From Deltaproteobacteria bacterium (GTDB taxonomy: Bacteria > Desulfobacterota > Desulfobacteria > Desulfobacterales > B30-G6): a DNA stretch of 9,353 bases. This document shows positions 1 to 6,604 of the stretch, in pieces. Positions within the stretch are counted from its first letter, which is position 1; every line of letters begins with the position of its first letter. The notes beneath the pieces are model-generated. The model worked only from the letters and a program-made list of their open reading frames with translations, made no database searches and was not told the DNA's origin. The position numbers and the translations under genes are program-made. Location: positions 1 to 9,353 of the forward strand of contig QMMS01000178.1 of the NCBI GenBank assembly GCA_003647375.1. The letters run 5' to 3'.

Positions 1-286
1 GCCCGCGGCGGACATCATCGTCAATGCCACCTCTGTTTCCAATGTGGATGAATCGTCCGATATGGAAGCACTGGTGAAAGATCTGGAAATGCCTGATTGC
101 GAACTCGTCATGGATATGAACTATGACCGGCCGGATAATTTCTGGGAAAAAATGGCCCGCAAACAGGAGGCTCAATTTCTGGATGGTTTGAAGCCACTGG
201 CCTATCAGGCCCGGCGAACCCTATCATTGTGGACCGGTCTGCAGGTTCCCCCCGAGGCCTTCATCGAAGCCCTTTCCTCACATTAG
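1..286 (+). CDS. aroE: Shikimate dehydrogenase, C-terminal part (5' end outside window)
   Basis: This is the last 94 or so residues of a shikimate dehydrogenase, the NADPH-dependent enzyme that reduces 3-dehydroshikimate to shikimate in cytosolic aromatic amino acid synthesis. The open frame enters from the left edge (first complete codon at base 2) and stops at TAG 284-286. Visible landmarks are DIIVNAT, matching the family's 'INxT' nucleotide-side loop, then VMDMNY at the usual 'vyDlvY' strand, and near the end the shikimate-side helix with a conserved glutamine (LAYQARR) followed by LSLWTG. The loop after NAT reads SVSN rather than the commoner PLGM, so this belongs to a divergent branch. 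It could be the C-terminal half of an AroD-AroE fusion; the missing part would decide. A GTG at 44 lies inside the fold and is not the true start. The gene converges on the kinase operon with only 21 nt between stops and no clear terminator. Confidence 0.82.
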   Translation, partial: PAADIIVNATSVSNVDESSDMEALVKDLEMPDCELVMDMNYDRPDNFWEKMARKQEAQFLDGLKPLAYQARRTLSLWTGLQVPPEAFIEALSSH

Positions 287-307
287 ACCCGTTGTCAAAA
301 TGAAGCA

Positions 308-1807
308 CTAAGAATCTATATCTCCGGCCGGCAGCAGCACGGTAAAAACACTCCCCTTACCGGACACGCTCTCAACATCGATAAAGCCGTTCAGGGAAGT
401 GACCAGCTCTTTGACGATGGGCAGCCCTAGTCCTGTGCCGGTAATAAAACGGGTCTTCTCGTTCTTTACACGGTAGAAGCGTTCGAATATCTTATCCATA
501 TACTTTTCTTCTATTCCGAAGCCCGTGTCCATAACCTTGACACGCAAATTAATGCCCGCCATATCGATCCGGACTGTGATGTCCCCCCCCTCCTGGGAAT
601 AGTTGATGGCATTGGCGATCAGGTTGCCGAAAATGCTTTCAAGCGCCAGAGGATCTGCCTGGATAGGCGGTAAATCCGTGGCCTGGGTTTCAAGTTTGAG
701 CGTCTGGTTTTTAGATTTTGCCTGAGCCTGGAGAAATTGAATAATACTTTCCAGCAGTTCATCAACCTTAACTGGCTGGGGTTCGGTACAGATGACGCCT
801 TCCTCGATGCGGGAGAGGTCCAGAAGATCCCCGATCAGAGATATCAACCCATGGGTTTTTTCTTTGGCCCGGGCGAGGATTTTGCGGTCGTTTTTTGGCG
901 TTACTTCCACCATGTCGTTAATAACCACGGCCAATTGTTCGTGGATGGTGGAAAGCGGTGAACGCAGTTCATGCGAAACCTTGGCGACAAACTCGGATTT
1001 CATGCGGTCGAGGACTTTCATGCTCGTGATATCCACAAGGTTCACCACGGCCCCCAGGCACTGGTTTTTCCTGCCGATGATCGGTTGCGCCTCGGCCAGC
1101 AGGTAGGTTTCATCGTTCAGGGAAAATTCGTAAGAGGGAATATCCTCGTAATCGATGTATTTTCCCTTGGAGATGTCCATGACCAGTTCACACAACTCCG
1201 GGTCCTGTATGTAGGCGTCGACGGGCTGGCCGAACTCGAAATCGACATTTAATCCCATAAGCTGCCGGAAAGCGGGATTCATCAGGGCCACCTGGCCGTC
1301 ATTATTGGTCACCACCACGCCGTTGGGCAAAGATTCGACAACGGTTCGAATCCGGCTTTGCTCCGTGGCCAAATCCGAAAGGGTTCGTCGTTGCTCCCGG
1401 GCCAGTTGCTGGGCCTTTGTTTTCAGGCGGAATTTTTCCGCGGCACGGTTGACGATAATGCGCAGCTGATCCGGCTCAAACGGTTTGGATATGAAATCGT
1501 ACGCCCCTTGTTTCATGGCCTGGATGGCGGTTTCCACCGTGGCATAGCCGGTGATTACGATGACGAGAACATCGGGGTATTTTTTTTTGACGCGGGCCAG
1601 AACATCCATACCGTCCATGCCCGGCATTTTAAGGTCCAGCAGCAAGATTGCCGCCTGGGTATCCGCCAGTTTTTCCAGGGCTTCATCACCCCGTGAGGCC
1701 AGGCTAACCTCGAACCCTATGCGGGTCAGAATCCGCTGGGAGCCCTCACGGATATCCTGTTCATCGTCTACGATAAGGATGTGCAATGCTTCAGTCTCAT
1801 TCCCCAC
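308..1807 (-). CDS. Hybrid signalling protein: receiver - PAS - histidine kinase
   Basis: A 499-residue cytosolic two-component protein with no membrane segment. An N-terminal receiver (about residues 8-125) carries the acidic pair D14/D15, phospho-acceptor D58 in LLLDLKMPG, T86 and K108. A helical linker (about 112-155) leads to a PAS domain (about 155-262). The kinase core has H279 in the SHELRSP H-box, N-box N395/N399, G1 box DTGFGI (427-432) and G2 box GTGLGL (457-462). All catalytic residues are present. The start chosen is GTG at 1807, because AAGGAG sits six bases upstream and the receiver begins directly after it; longer in-frame starts up to 1915 would only read through the previous gene. 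It overlaps the upstream kinase gene by 11 nt, so translational coupling is likely. Having the receiver ahead of the kinase suggests it takes phosphate from the partner kinase and modulates its own kinase domain. Ligand and output target are unknown. Confidence 0.93.
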   Translation of the reverse strand: MGNETEALHILIVDDEQDIREGSQRILTRIGFEVSLASRGDEALEKLADTQAAILLLDLKMPGMDGMDVLARVKKKYPDVLVIVITGYATVETAIQAMKQGAYDFISKPFEPDQLRIIVNRAAEKFRLKTKAQQLAREQRRTLSDLATEQSRIRTVVESLPNGVVVTNNDGQVALMNPAFRQLMGLNVDFEFGQPVDAYIQDPELCELVMDISKGKYIDYEDIPSYEFSLNDETYLLAEAQPIIGRKNQCLGAVVNLVDITSMKVLDRMKSEFVAKVSHELRSPLSTIHEQLAVVINDMVEVTPKNDRKILARAKEKTHGLISLIGDLLDLSRIEEGVICTEPQPVKVDELLESIIQFLQAQAKSKNQTLKLETQATDLPPIQADPLALESIFGNLIANAINYSQEGGDITVRIDMAGINLRVKVMDTGFGIEEKYMDKIFERFYRVKNEKTRFITGTGLGLPIVKELVTSLNGFIDVESVSGKGSVFTVLLPAGDIDS

Positions 1808-3284
1808 GTTCTTCTCCTTGCTTTTTCTTATGGGCAATCGGGAGTTTAATAATGAAAATGGCGCCCTGATCCGGATTGTTCTCTGCCGAAATGGATCCAC
1901 CGTGATTTTCGACAATGTTGTAGGCCAGGCTCAGGCCGAGGCCGGTGCCTTTGCCCTCCTCCTTGGTGGTGAAAAAAGGCTCGAACAGCTGCGTCAGCGC
2001 CTCTTCTGAAATACCGGGCCCTGTGTCGGAAATTTCGATTTGAACATGGTTCTTATCAGGGTTTGCCACGGTCTTCAAGGTCAGTGTGCCCTTGCCGTCC
2101 ATGGCCTGAACCGCATTCAGAATAAGGTTCATGAACAGGTGGTACATCTGCTGGACATCGGAATTGGCCCTGGGAAGGTTTTCGTCGAGATCTTCTTTGA
2201 TCTCGATGTTCTGGAAAAGGGCCTGGCTTTCCAGAAGGAACAGGGTTCTTTTGAGGGCATGGTTCAGGTCGTTGGGCCGCATGAGGTGCCTTGTTTGCCG
2301 GGTAAACTCAAGCAGTTCCTTCACGATATTGCGACACCTGTCCGCGTCTTTCAGAATGCGTTCAATGTCATTTTTTACGCCGTCCTCCAGGTCGTATTCT
2401 TCCAGGATCAATTTGGCAAAAAGGATGATGCCCCCTAAGGGGTTGTTGATCTGGTGGGCCACACCGGCCGCCAGTTTTCCAAGGGAAGCCATTTTTTCGG
2501 CCTGAAGAAGCTGTACCTGGGTGGTTTCCAGCTCCTTTCTGATCTTGATCCGGTTCCTCAGGTCATGAAAAAAACCAATGGAGGCTATTTCCTTTCCATC
2601 CTCGTAAATAACGGAGGCATAAAGGCTGATGGGGATCTGCTCTCCGCTTTTGGCCAGTCCGTTGGTGTGAAAGGTTATCAAGCGGCCTTTGCCGCCATGG
2701 GATGGACCGCGCATGGCTTTCATCACTTCATAGGCACCGTCCCCGGGGTAGATGTCACGGACATTCAAGTTGCTGAGCGCCTCCTTCAAGCTGTAGCCGA
2801 ACAGATCCACGGCGGATTCGTTGAACAGGAAGATATTGCCGCTCATGTCGGCGGCCACCACACAGTCAACGGCACTTTGAAGCAGTTTTTCCAGGAAGGC
2901 GTTGGAACGCTGCAGCTTTTCTTCCAGAAGGTCGATGGTGGGAATGTCGAAGTCCATGCTCACGAAGGCTTCGATCTCTTCGCCGTTATAAATAGGGTAG
3001 GCGTAATAGCAGGGCATCAACCCCTTTTGGGCCAAGGAGCCCGGCTTGGGGCAGACCGATGGGCGTTTGTCTGCCAGGGCTTCTCTTGCCGCGCAGTTGT
3101 CGCAGGGCGAAGAGCGGTCGTTAAACAGCTCATAGCAGTAATTGCCGACGGGTTCTCTATCCGTCAGCTCGGCAATGGGCGTGTTGGCGGCCAGTATCTC
3201 AAAGTCTGGGGAAATGACGATGAGTCTTTTCTGGAAAGCATCTATGGCTTTCATGAGGTATTTTATCTCGTTTTCCGTTCGCAT
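1797..3284 (-). CDS. PAS-PAS sensor histidine kinase
   Basis: A 495-residue soluble sensor kinase and first gene of the signalling operon. PAS domain 1 (about 10-125) contains five cysteines, C50, C61, C64, C78 and C92, the first three as C-x10-C-x2-C. PAS domain 2 spans about 130-245 and a short coiled coil (245-265) joins it to the HisKA/HATPase core: H277 in GVAHQINNPLGG, N-box N386/N390, G1 DTGPGI (420-425), FEPFFTT (434-440) and G2 GTGLGL (446-451). This is the NtrB-like class of kinase, but the residue after the phospho-histidine is Gln instead of the commoner Glu. The start at 3284 is chosen because AGGAG lies six bases before the ATG; the longer in-frame start at 3341 would extend the protein across the leader. 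Its 3' end overlaps the receiver-kinase gene, its likely partner. The signal is unknown; the cysteines suggest redox or metal sensing (inference). Confidence 0.92.
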   Translation of the reverse strand: MRTENEIKYLMKAIDAFQKRLIVISPDFEILAANTPIAELTDREPVGNYCYELFNDRSSPCDNCAAREALADKRPSVCPKPGSLAQKGLMPCYYAYPIYNGEEIEAFVSMDFDIPTIDLLEEKLQRSNAFLEKLLQSAVDCVVAADMSGNIFLFNESAVDLFGYSLKEALSNLNVRDIYPGDGAYEVMKAMRGPSHGGKGRLITFHTNGLAKSGEQIPISLYASVIYEDGKEIASIGFFHDLRNRIKIRKELETTQVQLLQAEKMASLGKLAAGVAHQINNPLGGIILFAKLILEEYDLEDGVKNDIERILKDADRCRNIVKELLEFTRQTRHLMRPNDLNHALKRTLFLLESQALFQNIEIKEDLDENLPRANSDVQQMYHLFMNLILNAVQAMDGKGTLTLKTVANPDKNHVQIEISDTGPGISEEALTQLFEPFFTTKEEGKGTGLGLSLAYNIVENHGGSISAENNPDQGAIFIIKLPIAHKKKQGEERGE

Positions 3285-3351
3285 GGCATTCTCCTCATGA
3301 GACCGTGAAACCGGATCAACAGGTGGTTCAATACAGACCAACAGGATAGGA

Positions 3352-3381
3352 ATTAAACACCACCCGCATGATTTTTGTCAA
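3352..3381 (-). promoter_or_regulatory. Sigma70-type promoter of the kinase operon
   Basis: On the minus strand a perfect TTGACA -35 box (3381-3376) is followed after 18 bp by TTTAAT (3357-3352), five of six matches to the -10 consensus. It points at the PAS-PAS kinase gene, giving a leader of roughly 60 nt, and is the best promoter-like sequence I found in the window. Two direct repeats lie just downstream of the -10 box. Confidence 0.6.
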
Positions 3382-3400
3382 TAAACATTAGAAACAATCA

Positions 3401-3514
3401 TTATCGATTAAAGAGCGCCATTCCAATAATGAAGAGCAGCAGTCCGGCGAAGTGGAACCATTCCAATGTTTCCTGCAGTCGTTCAGGCTTGGGGTCGGTC
3501 TGGGAAAGGGTCAT
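3401..3514 (-). CDS. Small single-span membrane protein (37 aa), hypothetical
   Basis: A short open frame that length-limited gene callers would miss. It encodes 37 residues: a polar N-terminal half (MTLSQTDPKPERLQETLEW) and a hydrophobic C-terminal half (FAGLLLFIIGMALF) closed by Asn-Arg, which looks like one transmembrane helix with a positively charged end. The ATG at 3514 is 8 nt beyond the stop of the 178-residue membrane protein gene, so the two are probably co-translated. The ribosome binding site is weak (only GAAGA upstream). The stop is at 3403-3401, about 20 nt before the promoter of the kinase operon. The polar-then-hydrophobic layout and tight spacing argue for a real gene, but I recognise no family, and chance cannot be excluded without homologues. 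Confidence 0.5.
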   Translation of the reverse strand: MTLSQTDPKPERLQETLEWFHFAGLLLFIIGMALFNR

Positions 3515-3522
3515 GAATATCT

Positions 3523-4059
3523 TCAGCCTGGGGTGTTTGGGGTTCTGGATTGCAGCCGGTCATTGACTATAAAAAGGCCGATGAAGGGCAGGATATCTGC
3601 ATAAAAGATTTGACCCCTAAAGACCGCCGAAATGCCAAGGGCGGCGAAAGCGGCAGCCAGTAACAGAACGGAGTGCAGGTGTTTCCCTTGGCGGCCCGGC
3701 TTGGAGGACCCGATAAACCCATGGGCGCTGAACAGGCTGGTGGCTATCCCCACGGCGATGACCCAGGCGAACATGGGCGCCGGGTTGAACCGCCGGTAAA
3801 TATCCAGCAAGGGTGCAAACCCCAAGGCAACGGCAAGGGCACCGCTGATAAGAAACAGGTTGGCACCCAGCATGACCCTGTTGAGAATATAGGCCCCGTG
3901 CCGCAAGAGAACGGAAAGCGCCACCACTGATAATACCCCGCCGATAACAAACGCGATTTCCCATTGCCGACCCGCGCTGTCAGGACCAGCGGCGCGCGCA
4001 AATGTGAAATAGAGGATCAGCGGTACGAATTCCAGGAATTTTAACTGTCTTTCACCCAT
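3523..4059 (-). CDS. Hypothetical six-helix inner membrane protein
   Basis: A 178-residue, strongly hydrophobic protein with about six membrane segments near residues 8-24, 33-53, 63-84, 95-116, 128-147 and 151-165, and a short polar tail. No catalytic motif is visible. The opening (KFLEFVPLILYFTFA), the length and the helix count resemble the YciB/septation protein A family, but I could not confirm this from motifs, so the function is left open. The ATG at 4057-4059 has no clear Shine-Dalgarno sequence, and there is no better in-frame start nearby. It lies 39 nt after the HNH nuclease gene and 8 nt before the 37-residue ORF, all on the minus strand, so the three probably form one transcription unit. 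Confidence 0.72.
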   Translation of the reverse strand: MGERQLKFLEFVPLILYFTFARAAGPDSAGRQWEIAFVIGGVLSVVALSVLLRHGAYILNRVMLGANLFLISGALAVALGFAPLLDIYRRFNPAPMFAWVIAVGIATSLFSAHGFIGSSKPGRQGKHLHSVLLLAAAFAALGISAVFRGQIFYADILPFIGLFIVNDRLQSRTPNTPG

Positions 4060-4098
4060 GTTTTTGGTCGATGAGTTTAATATTTGGCGGTTTTCCCC

Positions 4099-4386
4099 TT
4101 ACCGTTTGGAGAGGTATTCCTCCCATTCCATGGGGAGCAGTTGTTTCTTTTTGGTGTTGCAGGCTTTGCACGCGGGCACGATATTGCCCTTGGTACTTTT
4201 TCCGCCCCTGGAAACCGGTACGATGTGGTCCATGGTGAGTTCTCCGGGAGGCGTTTTTTTGCCGCAATAATGGCAGACCCCTTTTGCGCAACGACGTTTC
4301 CACCACTGGGAGGCTCTCAGTTCTCTGGCCTTGCGGCGCTCTTTTTTTATGTCCTTTTCGTCAAGGTCGTAAGCGAATGGTTCCAT
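4099..4386 (-). CDS. HNH endonuclease domain protein
   Basis: A small (95 aa) HNH-family nuclease. After a basic, charged N-terminal helix (residues about 8-33), the core shows C38-H-Y-C41, the metal-binding and catalytic MDHIVP segment with D53/H54, N68, and the second zinc-type pair C73-K-A-C76 followed by N77. This CxxC/DH/N/CxxC pattern is typical of stand-alone bacterial HNH proteins of the McrA-like class, which cut DNA or nick it with a divalent metal. Start choice is uncertain: I prefer ATG 4386 because the conserved-looking charged segment begins there, but the frame is open up to a TTG at 4473 (29 more residues), and neither start has a convincing ribosome binding site. It is first of a likely three-gene minus-strand unit with two membrane proteins. 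No restriction methylase or intron/intein signature is nearby, so its role is unknown. Confidence 0.85.
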   Translation of the reverse strand: MEPFAYDLDEKDIKKERRKARELRASQWWKRRCAKGVCHYCGKKTPPGELTMDHIVPVSRGGKSTKGNIVPACKACNTKKKQLLPMEWEEYLSKR

Positions 4387-4507
4387 ATCAAAAAAATTGT
4401 ATGCCCAGTAGATGACACATGCAATAGAAGATTGATCTATGGGGGTAGAAAAGTCTGAATACAAAAGTGACAATTTTTTTGTCTAAACATAGTTTGTATC
4501 GGAATAT

Positions 4508-5365
4508 TTATGACAACCGGTATATCCAGTTGTCAATCTCCTGGTGCAGGATTTTATAATATGCATCCGATCCCCCCAGGCCTTTGCGGCCGAAGAAATA
4601 GTTGATTTCAAGGAATAAAGGCTCTACCAATCCTTTTTCTATGGATTTTTCAGAAAACAGAAGATCAAACCCGGCCAGGTTGATATGGGTTTTTTCACAG
4701 AACGACAGCACGGCGGATTTAGCGGCTTTCTGTAACAAGGGATCGTCGTCGGTTTTCACACGGGCGCCCTTTTTGATATTGGCGTAAAATGCGTCCGGAT
4801 TTTTCTGGGACCGCCAGTAGGCAATCAAGACGGTGTTGATCACCACCACCCGCAGGGACCGCCCCCGGGAGGGGATGAATTCCTGGAGGAGAAACCCGCA
4901 CTGGCCTGTCTTTTCATAGGATGTTGCCATTTTTATCATTTCCTTGAAATCAACGCGGGTTTCTATAAGAAAGACGTTGTCCCCTTCTCCCCCCCAGTCG
5001 AATTTGAACACAAAGGGAAAGGATAAATCAGGCATGGCTTCTACAGGTTCGTTTTTCTTAAGAAAAACGGCGACTGCATCATAAGATCGGGTGCGCGGGT
5101 GGGGAACGCCTGTCTGATGAAAAAGCCGGGCCTGCCCGATTTTATCTGGGAATTCAAACCGTTTGTCGTAATTTGGAAAAACATGGCGGCAGTTTTCCCG
5201 GGCCATGGTGTAAAGGGATTCCCGGCACCCCTGAGGCAGGATAACGGCCGCGGCGGACCGGATGGCGGACAGGTCTTCCTGGGTGGGATCCCTGCCAGCA
5301 CAAAGGAGATTCTGGTCTGCTTCATATAAAGGGTGGAATGAAAGAATCACATTAGTTTTTCTCAT
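4508..5365 (-). CDS. ATP-grasp family ligase, RimK/glutathione synthetase-like
   Basis: A protein of about 285 residues with an ATP-grasp fold, the family that joins a carboxylate to an amine or thiol through an acyl-phosphate. Visible features (numbered from ATG 5365): the ATP-binding strand FPFVFKFDWGGEGDN with K121 and a glycine-rich loop, LLQEFIP (159-165) at the usual nucleotide hinge, RSLRVVV with R172, FDLLFS with D234, and FLEINYFFG with E253 and N255 as likely Mg2+ ligands. The N-terminal 75 residues form a divergent pre-ATP-grasp domain. ATG 5365 gives the N-terminus MRKTNVILSFHP; an in-frame ATG at 5395 adds ten residues, and neither has a good ribosome binding site. The gene stands alone, without a peptide precursor or biosynthetic partner beside it, so the substrate cannot be named. 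Other possibilities are a tyramine-glutamate-type or carboxylate-amine ligase. Confidence 0.8.
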   Translation of the reverse strand: MRKTNVILSFHPLYEADQNLLCAGRDPTQEDLSAIRSAAAVILPQGCRESLYTMARENCRHVFPNYDKRFEFPDKIGQARLFHQTGVPHPRTRSYDAVAVFLKKNEPVEAMPDLSFPFVFKFDWGGEGDNVFLIETRVDFKEMIKMATSYEKTGQCGFLLQEFIPSRGRSLRVVVINTVLIAYWRSQKNPDAFYANIKKGARVKTDDDPLLQKAAKSAVLSFCEKTHINLAGFDLLFSEKSIEKGLVEPLFLEINYFFGRKGLGGSDAYYKILHQEIDNWIYRLS

Positions 5366-5415
5366 AATGACGGTGTCGTAAAATATCATAAGCATTATAT
5401 ATTGCCAATAGCGAA

Positions 5416-5433
5416 TTAGGGGACGTTGTTGAC
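5416..5433 (+). repeat. Left inverted repeat of the RAYT unit
   Basis: TTAGGGGACGTTGTTGAC, matched in inverted orientation by 6475-6491 apart from one extra G and one mismatch. It is followed by overlapping short hairpins, GTTGA/TCAAC (5428-5442) and ACTATT/AATAGT (5432-5453). Hairpins next to a GGGGAC-like tetranucleotide region are what Y1 transposases of the RAYT/IS200 type recognise; that this one is recognised is inference. Confidence 0.6.
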
Positions 5434-5494
5434 TATTTCAACTTTGCAATAGTAGGATGAGACAATCATTTTTTCCTTAATCAATGGAGGAGTC

Positions 5495-6478
5495 ATGCCT
5501 CGCCAACCCCGTCTGGATGTACCGGGAACATTACACCATGTCATTATACGTGGAATTGAACGCCGAAGAATTATAGATGATGATAGAGACAGAAACTGCT
5601 TCATTGAACGCGTGGCAGCATTGTCAACCGACCTGGAAACACCGATTTATGCCTGGGCATTAATGAAAAACCATGCGCATATGCTTCTGCGTAGCGGGCC
5701 GGGGGGATTGTCAAACTTTATGCGCAAGCTTCTGACAGGTTATGCTGTGTTTTATAACAAGCGCCATGAAAGACACGGCCATCTCTTTCAAAATCGATAT
5801 AAGTCGATCGTTTGTGAAGAGGACAGCTATTTTCGAGAACTTGTTCGCTACATTCATCTAAATCCACTGCGCGGCAATCTCGTTGAACAAATGAAAGAAC
5901 TGGATAAATATGAGTGGTGTGGTCATTCATTTATCATGGGAAAGAGAGGGAATGATTGGCAGGATACTGAATATGTTCTCGCGTGGTTTGGTGATTCCAA
6001 ATGGGAAGCAAAACGAAATTACCATCAATTTGTTGAAAAGGGTGTCTCCTTGGGCCGTCAACCACAATTGGTTGGGGGAGGGTTGATTCGGTCTTTGGGA
6101 GGGTGGTCCCAGGTCAAAGCATTGAGGCGGATAGGTGATCGACAGATGTCAGATGAGCGGATTCTTGGATCAGGAGAATTTGTGAAACAAATGACCGCAG
6201 AATTGGACTTGATGGATAAATACAGGATAACACCTCAACAGCGGGAAGAAACAGTCGTTAATATAATTCAAACTAAGTGTAGGGACAAAGGAATTTCAAT
6301 AAAGGCATTGCAAAATGGCAGCCGAATGCGCAACATAAGCCGTGTGCGCAAAGCGTTGGCTGTGAAATTGGTAAATGAAATCGGGCTGACGCTAGCGGAA
6401 ACCGCTCGACAACTTGGCGTTTCCACTTCAGCAATAGCGAAGATTACTTACGGAAGAACAAATAAGTACAAAAAGTAA
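5495..6478 (+). CDS. REP-associated tyrosine transposase (RAYT), Y1/HUH family
   Basis: A 327-residue Y1-type single-strand DNA transposase. The N-terminal catalytic domain (about 1-150) begins with MPRQPRLDVPGTLHHVIIRG, typical of the family, and has the HUH metal motif H60-A-H62 in MKNHAHMLL. The likely nucleophile is Y119 in RYIHLNP, with N123 four residues on as in other Y1 enzymes. The segment HGHLFQNRYKS is also characteristic. The remaining roughly 175 residues are an extension compared with short enterobacterial RAYTs, with SDERILGSGEFV near 219-230 and a C-terminal helix-turn-helix (LTLAETARQLGVSTSAIAKI, 298-317). The start is well supported by GGAGG four bases before ATG 5495. The gene is clearly AT-richer than its neighbours, consistent with acquisition. 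Inverted repeats flank it; the right one overlaps the stop codon. All catalytic residues seem intact. Such proteins usually act on dispersed REP palindromes. Confidence 0.93.
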   Translation: MPRQPRLDVPGTLHHVIIRGIERRRIIDDDRDRNCFIERVAALSTDLETPIYAWALMKNHAHMLLRSGPGGLSNFMRKLLTGYAVFYNKRHERHGHLFQNRYKSIVCEEDSYFRELVRYIHLNPLRGNLVEQMKELDKYEWCGHSFIMGKRGNDWQDTEYVLAWFGDSKWEAKRNYHQFVEKGVSLGRQPQLVGGGLIRSLGGWSQVKALRRIGDRQMSDERILGSGEFVKQMTAELDLMDKYRITPQQREETVVNIIQTKCRDKGISIKALQNGSRMRNISRVRKALAVKLVNEIGLTLAETARQLGVSTSAIAKITYGRTNKYKK

Positions 6479-6491
6479 ACAACGTCCCTAA
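6475..6491 (-). repeat. Right inverted repeat of the RAYT unit
   Basis: GTAAACAACGTCCCTAA, the inverse of the left repeat with one base deleted in the G run and one mismatch. It overlaps the transposase stop codon (TAA 6476-6478). No target-site duplication is seen outside the two repeats (left flank GCGAA, right flank AATAG), as expected for HUH rather than DDE transposition. Confidence 0.6.
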
Positions 6492-6604
6492 AATAGTAGG
6501 TTTTTACGCTGCTGAGTGTGAAACTGGCCATGACGGAACGATGAATGAGCCTTTTAGCGGCTTATGATAAATCAATGTAAAAAAGGAAAGTTAGGAAGGG
6601 CAAG

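Noticed and set aside
287..307. Bidirectional terminator between the convergent genes
   Set aside because: The 21-nt gap contains no stem-loop; any terminator must lie inside coding sequence or be factor-dependent.
1808..1915. Longer N-terminus for the receiver-kinase protein
   Set aside because: It would overlap the upstream kinase's ATPase domain by over 100 nt; GTG 1807 has a strong ribosome binding site and the receiver starts there.
2454..3308. 284-codon plus-strand open frame opposite the PAS-PAS kinase
   Set aside because: It lies wholly antisense to a kinase with intact motifs, has no recognisable domain, and is best explained by codon bias of the real gene.
3285..3341. Longer N-terminus for the PAS-PAS kinase
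   Set aside because: The extra 19 codons cover the presumed leader and direct repeats, begin about 10 bp from the -10 box, and ATG 3284 has a well-placed AGGAG.
3375..3566. 63-codon plus-strand open frame
   Set aside because: It spans the promoter of the kinase operon and is antisense to the 37-residue ORF and the end of the membrane protein gene; no domain or ribosome binding site.
4469..4483. GACAA/TTGTC hairpin with a T run as a terminator
   Set aside because: The stem is only 5 bp and purely marginal in stability, and the T's are in the loop rather than after the stem.
5400..5410. TATTG-C-CAATA palindrome upstream of the ATP-grasp gene as an operator
   Set aside because: Eleven AT-rich bases of symmetry are expected by chance and no second copy is nearby.
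6492..6500. AATAGTAGG repeated at 5448-5456 and 6492-6500 as a target-site duplication
   Set aside because: One copy lies inside and the other outside the inverted-repeat boundaries, so it cannot be a flanking duplication of this unit.
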